From: Phycisphaerae bacterium
Lineage (GTDB): Bacteria; Planctomycetota; Phycisphaerae; UBA1845; PWPN01
Direction: 5' to 3'
NCBI GenBank assembly: GCA_026647385.1
Contig: JAPKGY010000136.1
Coordinates: 1 to 7,378 of the forward strand
Length of the DNA stretch: 7,378 bases
Shown: positions 1-6,152 of the stretch, piece after piece
Layout of the letters: every line of letters starts with the position of its first letter
Position numbering within the stretch: the stretch's first letter is position 1
The notes under the pieces: model-generated
The model's input: the letters and a program-made list of their open reading frames with translations, nothing else
Told to the model about the DNA's origin: nothing
Databases searched by the model: none
Made by a program: the position numbers and the translations under genes

Positions 1-28
1 GGCCGCTGTAGAGATCGAGCCAGCGGCC
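1..28. repeat. Inverted repeat at the left window edge
   Basis: GGCCGCTG (1-8) and CAGCGGCC (21-28) are perfect inverted repeats around a 12-nt centre. The element lies in the stretch whose bEBP1 frame looks atypical, and is compatible with non-coding DNA there. Confidence 0.4.
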
Positions 29-975
29 GCCCACCGAAATATTGCGCAAAATGCGGTTATGCTTCGGCCGCGCCGGATCATCCTGGTAAAGGGTCAACCA
101 CCGTTCTGATCGAGGGCGAAACCGGCACGGGCAAGGAGCGGGTCGCGCAGGCCATTCATGCGGCCGGTCCGCGTTCGAGCAAGCTGTGCGTTCCAGTGAA
201 TTGCGCGGGCATGACGGAATCGCTGATCGGCAGCCAGTTGTTTGGCCACCGCCGGGGCGCGTTTACCGGCGCGGTCGCGGATCATCACGGGGTCTTCGAG
301 ACCGCCAACGGCGGCACGGTCTTTCTGGACGAGATTGGCGATATTCCGTTGAGCATGCAGACGAATCTGCTTCGCGTGCTTCAGGAGCGGGAGATTACCC
401 GGCTGGGCGAGTCGAAGCCCCGGCCTGTGGATGTGCGAGTGATTGCGGCGACCCACCAGGACCTGGATCAACTGGTCCGGGAGGGGAAGTTCCGAATGGA
501 CTTGCTCTATCGCATTCGGGTGGCGCGGATTGTCGTCCCGCCGCTCCGCGATCGTCGTGAGGATATTCCCTTGCTGGTGGAGAAGTTCCTGACGGACGCC
601 CGGCTGCGGATCAACCAGACGGTAGGGGGGGTGAGCAACGACGCGATGCGGAGGCTTTTGCGGCACGATTGGCCCGGCAATGTGCGTGAGCTGCAGAGTG
701 CGATCGAGTCGGCTTGCATTGCCTGCCGGGGCTCGGTCATCCAGGAGTCCGACCTTCCTCCGGAATTGAGCGGGTCCGGCGCGTCCAGCCCGGCGTTTTC
801 GAGTCCGCAGGGGGATGCGCGGAATCGGGTGTTGGCGGCGATTCGAGCAGCCAAGGGCAACCGGACGGCTGCCGCGCGTCTGTTGGGGGTGAGCCGGGCA
901 ACGCTTTATCGACGACTGCGGGAACTGGGCCTGGAGACGGGTGGTTGTCTCAAAGCATCCGGGCGTCTCGACTGA
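1..975 (+). CDS. Sigma-54-dependent transcriptional activator (bEBP1), AAA+ plus Fis-type HTH, 5'-partial
   Basis: Bacterial enhancer-binding protein that would use ATP hydrolysis to remodel sigma-54 RNA polymerase from an upstream DNA site. Seen in order: Walker A GETGTGKE (115-138, Lys at 133-135), GAFTGA loop (256-273), Walker B VFLDE (319-333), sensor I region IAATHQDL, arginine-finger residues in FR (493-495) and YR (511-513), PPLRDRREDI, sensor II in WPGNVREL (Arg 685-687), and a C-terminal Fis-type HTH (about 850-930, core AARLLGVSRATLYRRL). All catalytic motifs look intact. The frame is open to the left window edge with no credible start. The GTG at 196 lies inside the core and is not the start. 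Residues encoded before about 95 do not resemble the helix that normally precedes Walker A, so the N-terminus is either outside the window or disrupted. No receiver, GAF or PAS domain is visible. The stop codon lies inside operator array 1. Function is confident at family level; the target genes are inferred. Confidence 0.88.
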   Translation, partial: GRCRDRASGRPPKYCAKCGYASAAPDHPGKGSTTVLIEGETGTGKERVAQAIHAAGPRSSKLCVPVNCAGMTESLIGSQLFGHRRGAFTGAVADHHGVFETANGGTVFLDEIGDIPLSMQTNLLRVLQEREITRLGESKPRPVDVRVIAATHQDLDQLVREGKFRMDLLYRIRVARIVVPPLRDRREDIPLLVEKFLTDARLRINQTVGGVSNDAMRRLLRHDWPGNVRELQSAIESACIACRGSVIQESDLPPELSGSGASSPAFSSPQGDARNRVLAAIRAAKGNRTAAARLLGVSRATLYRRLRELGLETGGCLKASGRLD

Positions 976-1012
976 AACACCCATGAGACAATTGTGAGAC
1001 GGATGATGTCTC
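965..1012. promoter_or_regulatory. Operator array 1: phased GTCTC/GAGAC half-sites
   Basis: Half-sites GTCTC (965), GAAAC (974, one mismatch), GAGAC (985), GAGAC (996) and GTCTC (1008), at offsets 0, 9, 20, 31 and 43. The 11-bp steps put the GAGAC copies on one DNA face. An additional TTGTCTCAAA lies at 945-954 inside the end of bEBP1. The array overlaps the bEBP1 stop codon and lies ahead of bEBP2. It is inferred to be an upstream activating sequence for the Fis-type HTHs of bEBP1 and bEBP2, because two further arrays in the window share its geometry. Confidence 0.72.
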
Positions 1013-1054
1013 AAGTACCCAGACCAGCCTGCACGCACCGGCCTGAGGGGGATT

Positions 1055-1073
1055 GCCGGAATTCTGTTCCGGC
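1055..1073 (+). other. Stem-loop, 7-bp stem
   Basis: GCCGGAA (1055-1061), loop of 5 nt, TTCCGGC (1067-1073). There is no U-run after it, so it is a poor intrinsic terminator. It could help end bEBP1 transcripts or be incidental. Confidence 0.3.
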
Positions 1074-1096
1074 CGGGATCTTGGGCGATCCGGTGA

Positions 1097-1112
1097 TTGG
1101 CACGCCGGATGA
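1097..1112 (+). promoter_or_regulatory. Possible sigma-54-type promoter ahead of bEBP2
   Basis: TTGGCACG (1097-1104) matches the -24 element of sigma-54 promoters perfectly. At the correct distance the -12 element reads ATGA instead of TTGC, so the conserved G is present but the C is missing. It lies 133 bp after the start of array 1, a normal enhancer distance. The weak -12 element keeps confidence low. Confidence 0.3.
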
Positions 1113-1122
1113 AGCCGATTTA

Positions 1123-1158
1123 CGGACAGGAAGCCGGCCCGGTGAGGCCCCCTGTCCG
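1123..1158 (+). other. Leader stem-loop ahead of bEBP2
   Basis: CGGACAGG (1123-1130) pairs perfectly with CCTGTCCG (1151-1158). Inside, GCC (1133-1135) can pair with GGC (1146-1148). If the -24-like element at 1097 is real, the transcript would begin about at the first base of this hairpin. Its role is unknown. Confidence 0.35.
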
Positions 1159-1377
1159 CAAGATGTGCGGGGTGTTCATTCGAGGCGCGGGTTCCGCGAG
1201 GAATCGGCGGGATCTCGCCGGTCCGGCCCAAGCGAGAACGTCCGTCGCGCGAGAATCGGTGAGCGGACCTTGAGGTATCCAGTCCAGACACAGGTTGTCG
1301 AGGGCGCTCTCACGTGGGTGGCACCAGCAGGCGTGTCCCATTCTGGTTTATTTGCCCAGACGTATTCGGTACGGCAC

Positions 1378-2394
1378 ATGAGCCATCTGGTCAATCCCGA
1401 TGAGACCGGGCCTCGCGCCGGAGGATGCAGCGACGTCATGCGAAGCGGCCCCGCCGATGCGGACAACGCGGACGAACTCCTGCGCGGGCTTCCGGGCATG
1501 CGGGCGGTGATGGCGGCGATCCGCGACCTGGCCCGGCTCGATGTTCCGGTTCTGATCGAGGGCGAGCCGGGCACGGGGGTGGAGTTCGTGGCCCAGGAGA
1601 TCCACCGTCTGAGTCCGCGCAGTTCGGGGCCGTTCTACACGGTTTCGTGCGCCGCCATGGCGGAGCCCACATTGAGAAGCCAACTCTGGGGATACGCGCG
1701 CGGGGCCTTCGCGGACACGGTGGAGGATCGCCCGGGCGTGTTCGAGCTGGCGGAGGGGGGTACGGTTTTCATCGAGGAAGTCCGGGACATTCCGGGCAGT
1801 CTTCAGGTTCTTCTGGCCCGGATGCTCAAGACGCATGCGGTTACACGGCTGGGTGAGTCCGTGCCGCGTCATGTCAACGCCCGGCTGATCTGCGCGACGC
1901 AATACAACCTGATTCAGGAAGCGGCTGAAGGGCGGGTGGCTTTGGATTTGCTGTACAAGATCCGGGTTGCCCAGATATCGGTTGCCCCGCTGCGTGAGCG
2001 TCGGGTGGACATTCCCCTGCTGACGGCGTTCCATCTGCGCAAGAGTCGGCTGATGCCCGAGAAGCCGATTCCCGGTGTGAGCGATGAGGCGATGCGGCTG
2101 TTGCTGGACTATTCGTGGCCTGGAAATCTGACCGAGCTGCAGAGTGCGATTGAGTTTGCCGCGCTGCGTTGCGCGGGTCCCGCGCTCGCGCCGGCCGACC
2201 TGCCGGCGGAGATCGTAAGCCCGGGTCTAACCGGTCCGCTTTCGGCCAGGCCGGGGCAGACGGAGAAAGACCGTTATCTGGCCGCCATGGCGGCGGCGAA
2301 GGGAAATCGTACGGTTGCGGCCCGGCTACTGGGTGTAAGCCGGGCCACCCTTTACCGACGTCTCAAGGAACTGAAGATTGGCCCTGCCGAGTAG
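1378..2394 (+). CDS. Degenerate bEBP paralogue (bEBP2), pseudo-ATPase with intact Fis-type HTH
   Basis: Paralogue of bEBP1 along its whole length, PspF-like in size (338 aa from this start), with no visible sensory domain. The key residues of a sigma-54 activator are replaced: Walker A GEPGTGVE (Lys to Val, 1579-1581), GAFTGA to GAFADT (1702-1719), Walker B VFIEE (Asp to Glu, 1774-1776), arginine fingers FR to VA (1936-1941) and YR to YK (1957-1959), sensor II WPGNLTEL (Arg to Thr, 2131-2133). The C-terminal HTH (about 2296-2373) is nearly identical to that of bEBP1 (AARLLGVSRATLYRRL shared exactly). It is therefore unlikely to hydrolyse ATP or contact sigma-54, but likely binds the same DNA. 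It may be an antagonist, a co-assembly partner or a sigma-54-independent regulator. The frame is open upstream to 976, but the 994-1377 part overlaps operator array 1 and looks non-coding. The ATG at 1438, 13 nt after GGAGG (1420-1424), is an equally plausible start and matches the family's length before Walker A. Confidence 0.85.
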   Translation: MSHLVNPDETGPRAGGCSDVMRSGPADADNADELLRGLPGMRAVMAAIRDLARLDVPVLIEGEPGTGVEFVAQEIHRLSPRSSGPFYTVSCAAMAEPTLRSQLWGYARGAFADTVEDRPGVFELAEGGTVFIEEVRDIPGSLQVLLARMLKTHAVTRLGESVPRHVNARLICATQYNLIQEAAEGRVALDLLYKIRVAQISVAPLRERRVDIPLLTAFHLRKSRLMPEKPIPGVSDEAMRLLLDYSWPGNLTELQSAIEFAALRCAGPALAPADLPAEIVSPGLTGPLSARPGQTEKDRYLAAMAAAKGNRTVAARLLGVSRATLYRRLKELKIGPAE

Positions 2395-2406
2395 GTCGCG
2401 GCGGCC

Positions 2407-2453
2407 GTCTCACGCGAGACAGTCGCGAGACGGTTTTGAGGCGCCCTTGAGAC
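2407..2453. promoter_or_regulatory. Operator array 2: phased GTCTC/GAGAC half-sites
   Basis: Half-sites GTCTC (2407), GAGAC (2416), GAGAC (2427), GAGGC (2438, one mismatch) and GAGAC (2449), at offsets 0, 9, 20, 31 and 42. The first two form the palindrome GTCTCACGCGAGAC, which matches that of array 3 apart from two C/T positions. It begins 13 nt after the bEBP2 stop and about 450 nt before the OmcB-like lipoprotein gene. It is inferred to be the control site for that gene. Confidence 0.75.
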
Positions 2454-2546
2454 TTCTGAAGGATACGGGCTTGGGGGGATGCGGCTGGGACCCGGCTTTC
2501 GGTGCCGGAATCCGGTTTTCGGTGTTCGAGGGAGCCCATGGCGGCG

Positions 2547-2561
2547 TGGCACGACACCTGA
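2547..2561 (+). promoter_or_regulatory. Possible sigma-54-type promoter ahead of the OmcB-like gene
   Basis: TGGCACG (2547-2553) is a perfect -24 element. The -12 position reads CTGA instead of TTGC, the same kind of departure as in the element at 1097. It lies 140 bp after the start of array 2. A transcript from here would have a leader of about 280 nt. Confidence 0.33.
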
Positions 2562-2668
2562 TACGAGGAGACTGACAGGGCGGCGGTTGTCACGGTTGTC
2601 CGGAAATCAGGAATGGATCTGGTTCGGGCGTCGCGTGGCTGCCTAATATGAGGGTCGAAGGAACGGCA

Positions 2669-2688
2669 CTTTGGCCTGTGGGCCAAGG
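2669..2688 (+). other. Hairpin in the leader of the OmcB-like gene
   Basis: CTTTGGCC (2669-2676) pairs with GGCCAAGG (2681-2688) around a TGTG tetraloop, giving eight pairs including one U-G wobble. No U-run follows, so it is not a terminator. It may be a regulatory or stabilising RNA element. Confidence 0.4.
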
Positions 2689-2840
2689 TGGTTTCGTGCG
2701 ACACTTCGAATCAGGCGAGCGTGCCACGATTGTTGGAGTGATGGCGATACGGAAGCCTTGCCTCGACGTTGGGAATACCAACCGACACAGCCTGTTGGCG
2801 TGAAGAGGCGGGGATTCTTCTCAGTGGCTTACTTACTCAG

Positions 2841-2854
2841 AGGAGGTATACCTC
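2841..2854 (+). promoter_or_regulatory. Strong ribosome-binding site inside a 12-bp palindrome
   Basis: AGGAGG (2841-2846) lies 8 nt before the ATG at 2855. It overlaps the perfect palindrome GAGGTATACCTC (2843-2854), which abuts the start codon. In RNA the CCTC arm could pair with the Shine-Dalgarno sequence, or the palindrome could be a protein site. Confidence 0.7.
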
Positions 2855-5134
2855 ATGCACGCCAAGAACAGTTGGGGACTCGTTTTCGGGACGGCACTGC
2901 TGCTGGTGGCGGTGGCTGCCCTGGGGTGTCGGCCGACGATGCCGCATTCGTTCACTTGGCCGGCGACGGGCGACACGGTGCAGTCTCATCCCAAGCCACC
3001 GGAGGGCGGGTATTACACGAACTGGGATCCGTACGCGGCCACGATCGAGCTTGAGCCGGTCAAGGACGTGAACCCGGTCCACACGCAGCACGTTCTCGTC
3101 GCGACGGTCAAGGATGCGGAGGGCAAGCCACTTCCGAACCGGCGGGTGGAGTGGATGATCGCCAACGGCAGTGTGGGCGACATCGTCGAGGTAGACGAGA
3201 GCGGGTGGCGGGCCAGTCGGGGCTACAAGGTGGACAACCACTTTGCGGTTTCGCATACCAACAACGACCCGCACGTTCTGGATCGCGGGAACAACGATCC
3301 GGCGGACGACATTCAGCTAACGACGGGCCAGACGTGGTGTGTGATCACCTCGCCGGTCGAGGGGGACACGCACATCGTGGCGTACGCGCCGGCGATTTAC
3401 GAGTGGGACAAGCATAAAGTCTTCGCCGTGAAGCACTGGTATGACGTTGCCTGGGAATGGCCGCCGGCGGCGACCAACCGGACCGGCACGCCGCATCAGC
3501 TCATGACCAAGGTCATGAAGTACTCGGACGGATCGCCGCTGCCCGGCTACGTTGTGAATTACAAGCTCACGGGTGGGCCCGCGGGGACGTTCGATCCGGG
3601 CGGCGGCGCGACGGCTTCGGTCCGGACGAACGAGCAGGGCATCGCGATGGTGACGTTGAACCAGGTCCGGCCCGAGGCGGGGACCAACGACATCGAGATC
3701 GAGATCATCCGGCCTGAGGACATCCAATGCTGCAAGCCGGCTGTCTTTATCGCCAAGGGGGCCACGCAGAAGACGTGGATCGCGCCCCAGATCGGCATCC
3801 AGAAGACGGCTCCGCCGACGGCGATGGTGGGCGACCAGTTCACCTACAACATCGTCGTATCCAACCCGGCGCAGGTGGAGGCGCGGGACGTGGTCGTGAC
3901 CGACGCGATACCTGACGGGATCGAGTATGTCTCCAGCCAGCCCGAGGCCCGGGTAAGCGGATCGACGCTGACCTGGTCCCTGGGGACGCTGGCTGCCAAT
4001 GGTCAGTCGAGCATTGCCGTTCAGGTCAGGGCGACGCGGACCGGCAAGTTCACGAACTGTGCGGAAGTGACCGCCGAGCAGGGCCTGACGGCGAGAGACT
4101 GTGCGGACACGGTGGTCACCGCTCCGGCGCTGGCGATCGAGAAACGTTGTCCGGCGGAGGTGGTCATCTGCGATCCGATCCCGTACACGATCGTGGTCAC
4201 CAACAAGGGAGACGGGCCGGCCACCAACGTGAAGATCAGCGACCAGTTGCCGGACGGCCTGACCACCGAGGACGGAAGGACCTCATTCACGATGGAGGTC
4301 GGCGATCTGGGTGCCGGCCAATCCCGGGAGTACACGGTCAACGTCAAGGCGACCCGGCCGGGGACGTTTGACAATCGCGTGACGGCCACCGCCGACAAGG
4401 GGCTGACGGCTGAAGCCAGTTGCTCCACGACGGTGCGCAAGCCGGTGCTGGCGGTGACAAAGACCGGGCCGGGCGAGCGATTTGTCGGACGCCCGCTGCC
4501 GTTCGAGATCACCGTGACCAACACCGGCGACGCTCCGGCTCGCGACACGGTGCTTACCGATATGGTGCCGTCGAATGCCGCATTCGTTGAGGCGAGCGAC
4601 GGCGGCCAGTTCGCCGATGGCCGGGTGACCTGGAACCTCGGGACTCTTGAACCGCAGGCCTCGCGGAAGGTCACCATCACCCTCAAGTCGACCCAGCGCG
4701 GCGAGGTCAAGAATACGGCGTCGGCCCGGGCGTACTGCACCGAGGCGTCGGCGGAGGCGATGACTCCGGTCAAGGGTATTCCGGCGATTCTGCTGGAGGT
4801 GGTGGACGATCCGGATCCGATCGAAGTCGGCGCCGCGACCACGTATACCATCGAGGTGACCAACCAGGGGTCGGCCGATGGCACCAACATCGTGGTGATG
4901 TGTAATCTGCCCGCCGAACAGGAGTTCGTATCGGCTGAGGGCCCGACGCAGCACAGCGTCCAGGGTCAGATCGTCACGTTCGCCCCGTTGGCCGAACTGG
5001 ATCCGAAGGCGAAAGTCACCTACCGGGTGACCGTCAAGGGTACCAAGGCCGGTGACGTGCGATTCAAGACCACAATGACGAGCGATTTCGCGACTACTCC
5101 CGTGGAGGAGACCGAAAGCACGCACGTCTATTGA
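2855..5134 (+). CDS. OmcB-like lipoprotein with two Ig-like domains and four DUF11 repeats
   Basis: A 759-aa exported envelope protein. Residues 1-24 form a lipoprotein-type signal peptide (basic start, hydrophobic core, then AALGC) with predicted lipidated Cys25. The next residue is Arg, not Asp, which by the usual sorting rule suggests outer-membrane location. Two bacterial Ig-like (Big-1/invasin-type) regions follow at about 79-180 and 215-295, showing the pattern 'V.D..G.PLP...V...'. Four DUF11/TIGR01451-type repeats start at about residues 313, 425, 531 and 645, each with the pattern 'Y.I.VTN.G...A.NV...D.LP.G' followed by 'LG.L..G....' and a closing strand. This repeat family includes chlamydial OmcB. 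The mature chain has about ten cysteines, including the second-repeat start EKRCPAEVVICDPIPYT, which recalls the OmcB layout. The start is fixed by AGGAGG at 2841-2846, 8 nt before the ATG. The 460-nt upstream gap holds operator array 2; a strong terminator follows. A structural or adhesive role is inferred; no enzymatic domain is visible. Confidence 0.93.
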   Translation: MHAKNSWGLVFGTALLLVAVAALGCRPTMPHSFTWPATGDTVQSHPKPPEGGYYTNWDPYAATIELEPVKDVNPVHTQHVLVATVKDAEGKPLPNRRVEWMIANGSVGDIVEVDESGWRASRGYKVDNHFAVSHTNNDPHVLDRGNNDPADDIQLTTGQTWCVITSPVEGDTHIVAYAPAIYEWDKHKVFAVKHWYDVAWEWPPAATNRTGTPHQLMTKVMKYSDGSPLPGYVVNYKLTGGPAGTFDPGGGATASVRTNEQGIAMVTLNQVRPEAGTNDIEIEIIRPEDIQCCKPAVFIAKGATQKTWIAPQIGIQKTAPPTAMVGDQFTYNIVVSNPAQVEARDVVVTDAIPDGIEYVSSQPEARVSGSTLTWSLGTLAANGQSSIAVQVRATRTGKFTNCAEVTAEQGLTARDCADTVVTAPALAIEKRCPAEVVICDPIPYTIVVTNKGDGPATNVKISDQLPDGLTTEDGRTSFTMEVGDLGAGQSREYTVNVKATRPGTFDNRVTATADKGLTAEASCSTTVRKPVLAVTKTGPGERFVGRPLPFEITVTNTGDAPARDTVLTDMVPSNAAFVEASDGGQFADGRVTWNLGTLEPQASRKVTITLKSTQRGEVKNTASARAYCTEASAEAMTPVKGIPAILLEVVDDPDPIEVGAATTYTIEVTNQGSADGTNIVVMCNLPAEQEFVSAEGPTQHSVQGQIVTFAPLAELDPKAKVTYRVTVKGTKAGDVRFKTTMTSDFATTPVEETESTHVY

Positions 5135-5159
5135 TCGGTTGGTCTGACTGAGGTATCAA
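5131..5159 (+). promoter_or_regulatory. Possible sigma-70-type promoter for the second lipoprotein gene
   Basis: TTGATC (5131-5136) and TATCAA (5154-5159) are each four of six matches to the -35 and -10 consensus, with the ideal 17-bp spacing. Initiation would fall near 5166, inside the terminator's 5' arm. There is little other room for a promoter ahead of the gene at 5220. Confidence 0.35.
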
Positions 5160-5197
5160 CGGGGTGCCGGAAACAATCCTCCGGCACCCCGTTTCTT
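5158..5197 (+). terminator. Rho-independent terminator after the OmcB-like gene
   Basis: A perfect 14-bp stem, AACGGGGTGCCGGA (5158-5171) with TCCGGCACCCCGTT (5180-5193), has an 8-nt loop and continues into a T-rich run (TTTCTT, 5192-5197). It starts 24 nt after the stop codon at 5132-5134. Confidence 0.9.
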
Positions 5198-5219
5198 GTG
5201 TGGATCGGACAGGTGCGGT

Positions 5220-6080
5220 ATGGCGGCGTCAAGGAAACTGTTGTTGCTGTTCCTGGTGGGTTTGGCGGCGTGCGCGATGGGATGTGCGTCCCGGCGGGTC
5301 GACGTGTTGTCCGCGCGCTGTGAGGATTCGCGGCAGGACGGTCGTCTGAAGGCCCTTGCGTTTGTTACGACCTTCGAGGCCCGCAATCTCGAGGGTGAGC
5401 AATTGATCTATCAGGTTCGTTTGTTCGACCGGGATCGCAGCCCGCTTCGTTCCCGGGACGGGCGTTACCAGACGTCCGACGGCATCGTGGCCGCGACGAC
5501 CTCGATGATCGTTCACCAGTCTCCGCAGGCCTTCAAGAATGTCCGGGTTTCCATTCCCGTGGAGGAACTGGGGGTGCCGCCCAACCGGATTCCCGTTCTG
5601 GTGGAGATGACCGTGCGGACCGCGAGGGGGGAACTCGTCGGGCAGAGTTGGCGTACTCTTCCTTCGCTGAAGCCCGAGGAGGTTATGCCGCCGCTGAAAG
5701 AGGCTCCCGTTTACTACTGGTTTTCCAAGGTTGTCGATCCCAATCGGCTGCCCATTCTGCAGGGGCCGTTTCCGACGTCGCAGGAGGCTCGGGAGAAGGC
5801 GGGGGAGGGGACGGAGATTCCGAAGCAGATGACTGCGGAGGACTATCTGTGGTTTGTGCCGTTCTGGGGTCCCAGGGATACGGGGAACGTGTTTCTCGTC
5901 GGCCCCTTTTGTTGTCAGGAAGATGCCAAGGAGATCCCGCGGCTTTTTGAAAGCATTCCCAATCCGGAGTTGAAGGGCCTGGTGGCGGGGGCTCCGGTGG
6001 AGGTCCAGGTCCAGCAATGGCTCAAGCAGCGGGGGCCCCAGTCCGCCGGGTCGGTTCCGGAAAGCAGCCCGGGGCCTTGA
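5220..6080 (+). CDS. Lipoprotein with beta-rich domain and two SPOR-like segments
   Basis: A 286-aa predicted lipoprotein of unknown function. MAASRKLLLLFLVGLAAC gives a short signal peptide with lipobox LAAC (Cys18); AMGC (Cys22) is a second possible cleavage site. The ATG at 5220 is preferred over the GTG at 5196 because it gives a signal peptide of normal length and leaves the terminator outside the gene. Residues of about 40-150 show the pattern F.ARN.EGEQL..QVRLFD...PL...DGRYQTSDGIV, then F.NVRVSIPVEELG, resembling (from memory) a beta-sandwich domain of uncharacterised exported proteins. The C-terminal half carries two similar segments, ILQGPFPTSQEAREKA and FLVGPFCCQEDAKEI, which look like the strand and helix start of SPOR-type peptidoglycan-binding modules, too short to be called full SPOR domains. 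It starts 27 nt after the terminator of the preceding lipoprotein gene, so it probably has its own promoter or depends on readthrough. Being a lipoprotein is fairly sure; its role is unknown. Confidence 0.88.
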   Translation: MAASRKLLLLFLVGLAACAMGCASRRVDVLSARCEDSRQDGRLKALAFVTTFEARNLEGEQLIYQVRLFDRDRSPLRSRDGRYQTSDGIVAATTSMIVHQSPQAFKNVRVSIPVEELGVPPNRIPVLVEMTVRTARGELVGQSWRTLPSLKPEEVMPPLKEAPVYYWFSKVVDPNRLPILQGPFPTSQEAREKAGEGTEIPKQMTAEDYLWFVPFWGPRDTGNVFLVGPFCCQEDAKEIPRLFESIPNPELKGLVAGAPVEVQVQQWLKQRGPQSAGSVPESSPGP

Positions 6081-6152
6081 TGAGCGGTGGAGTTGCGAGG
6101 CATTGCCATGGGTTAGCGTTGTGAGTGCCGCCCGGGCCGGCGGGCGGTGGGA

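Larger units (their letters stand above)
976..1377. other. Intergenic region between bEBP1 and bEBP2
   Basis: This 400-nt stretch has no credible gene, although the bEBP2 frame happens to stay open through it. The translation is low-complexity, Arg/Gly/Pro-rich, and unlike any bEBP regulatory domain known to me. It holds most of operator array 1, a -24-like element and two stem-loops. If array 1 controls bEBP2, this is its promoter and leader. Confidence 0.6.
2395..2854. other. Intergenic region ahead of the OmcB-like lipoprotein gene
   Basis: This 460-nt stretch has no convincing coding frame; the short open frames lack family features. It holds operator array 2, a -24-like element, a leader hairpin and the palindromic ribosome-binding site. 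The layout suggests a long, regulated 5' leader. Confidence 0.65.

Noticed and set aside
2..109. Frame-2 reading (ending with TGA at 107-109) as the tail of an upstream gene
   Set aside because: Slightly more GC-rich at third positions than the bEBP1 frame, but only 35 codons are visible and nothing is recognisable.
1319..1333. TGGCAC at 1319 as another sigma-54 promoter
   Set aside because: The only GC downstream lies one base closer than the fixed spacing requires, and it is far from the position seen for the other two elements.
994..1377. Extension of bEBP2 to the GTG at 994, giving a 466-aa protein
   Set aside because: The GTG lies inside operator array 1, and the added ~128 residues are Arg/Gly/Pro-rich with no resemblance to a bEBP sensory domain. 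An open frame is common in GC-rich non-coding DNA.
1401..1406. Single TGAGAC at 1401 and GTCTCA at 2360 and 6222 as further operator sites
   Set aside because: They are isolated, two lie in coding sequence and one in the heptad repeat, and none has the 9- or 11-bp partner.
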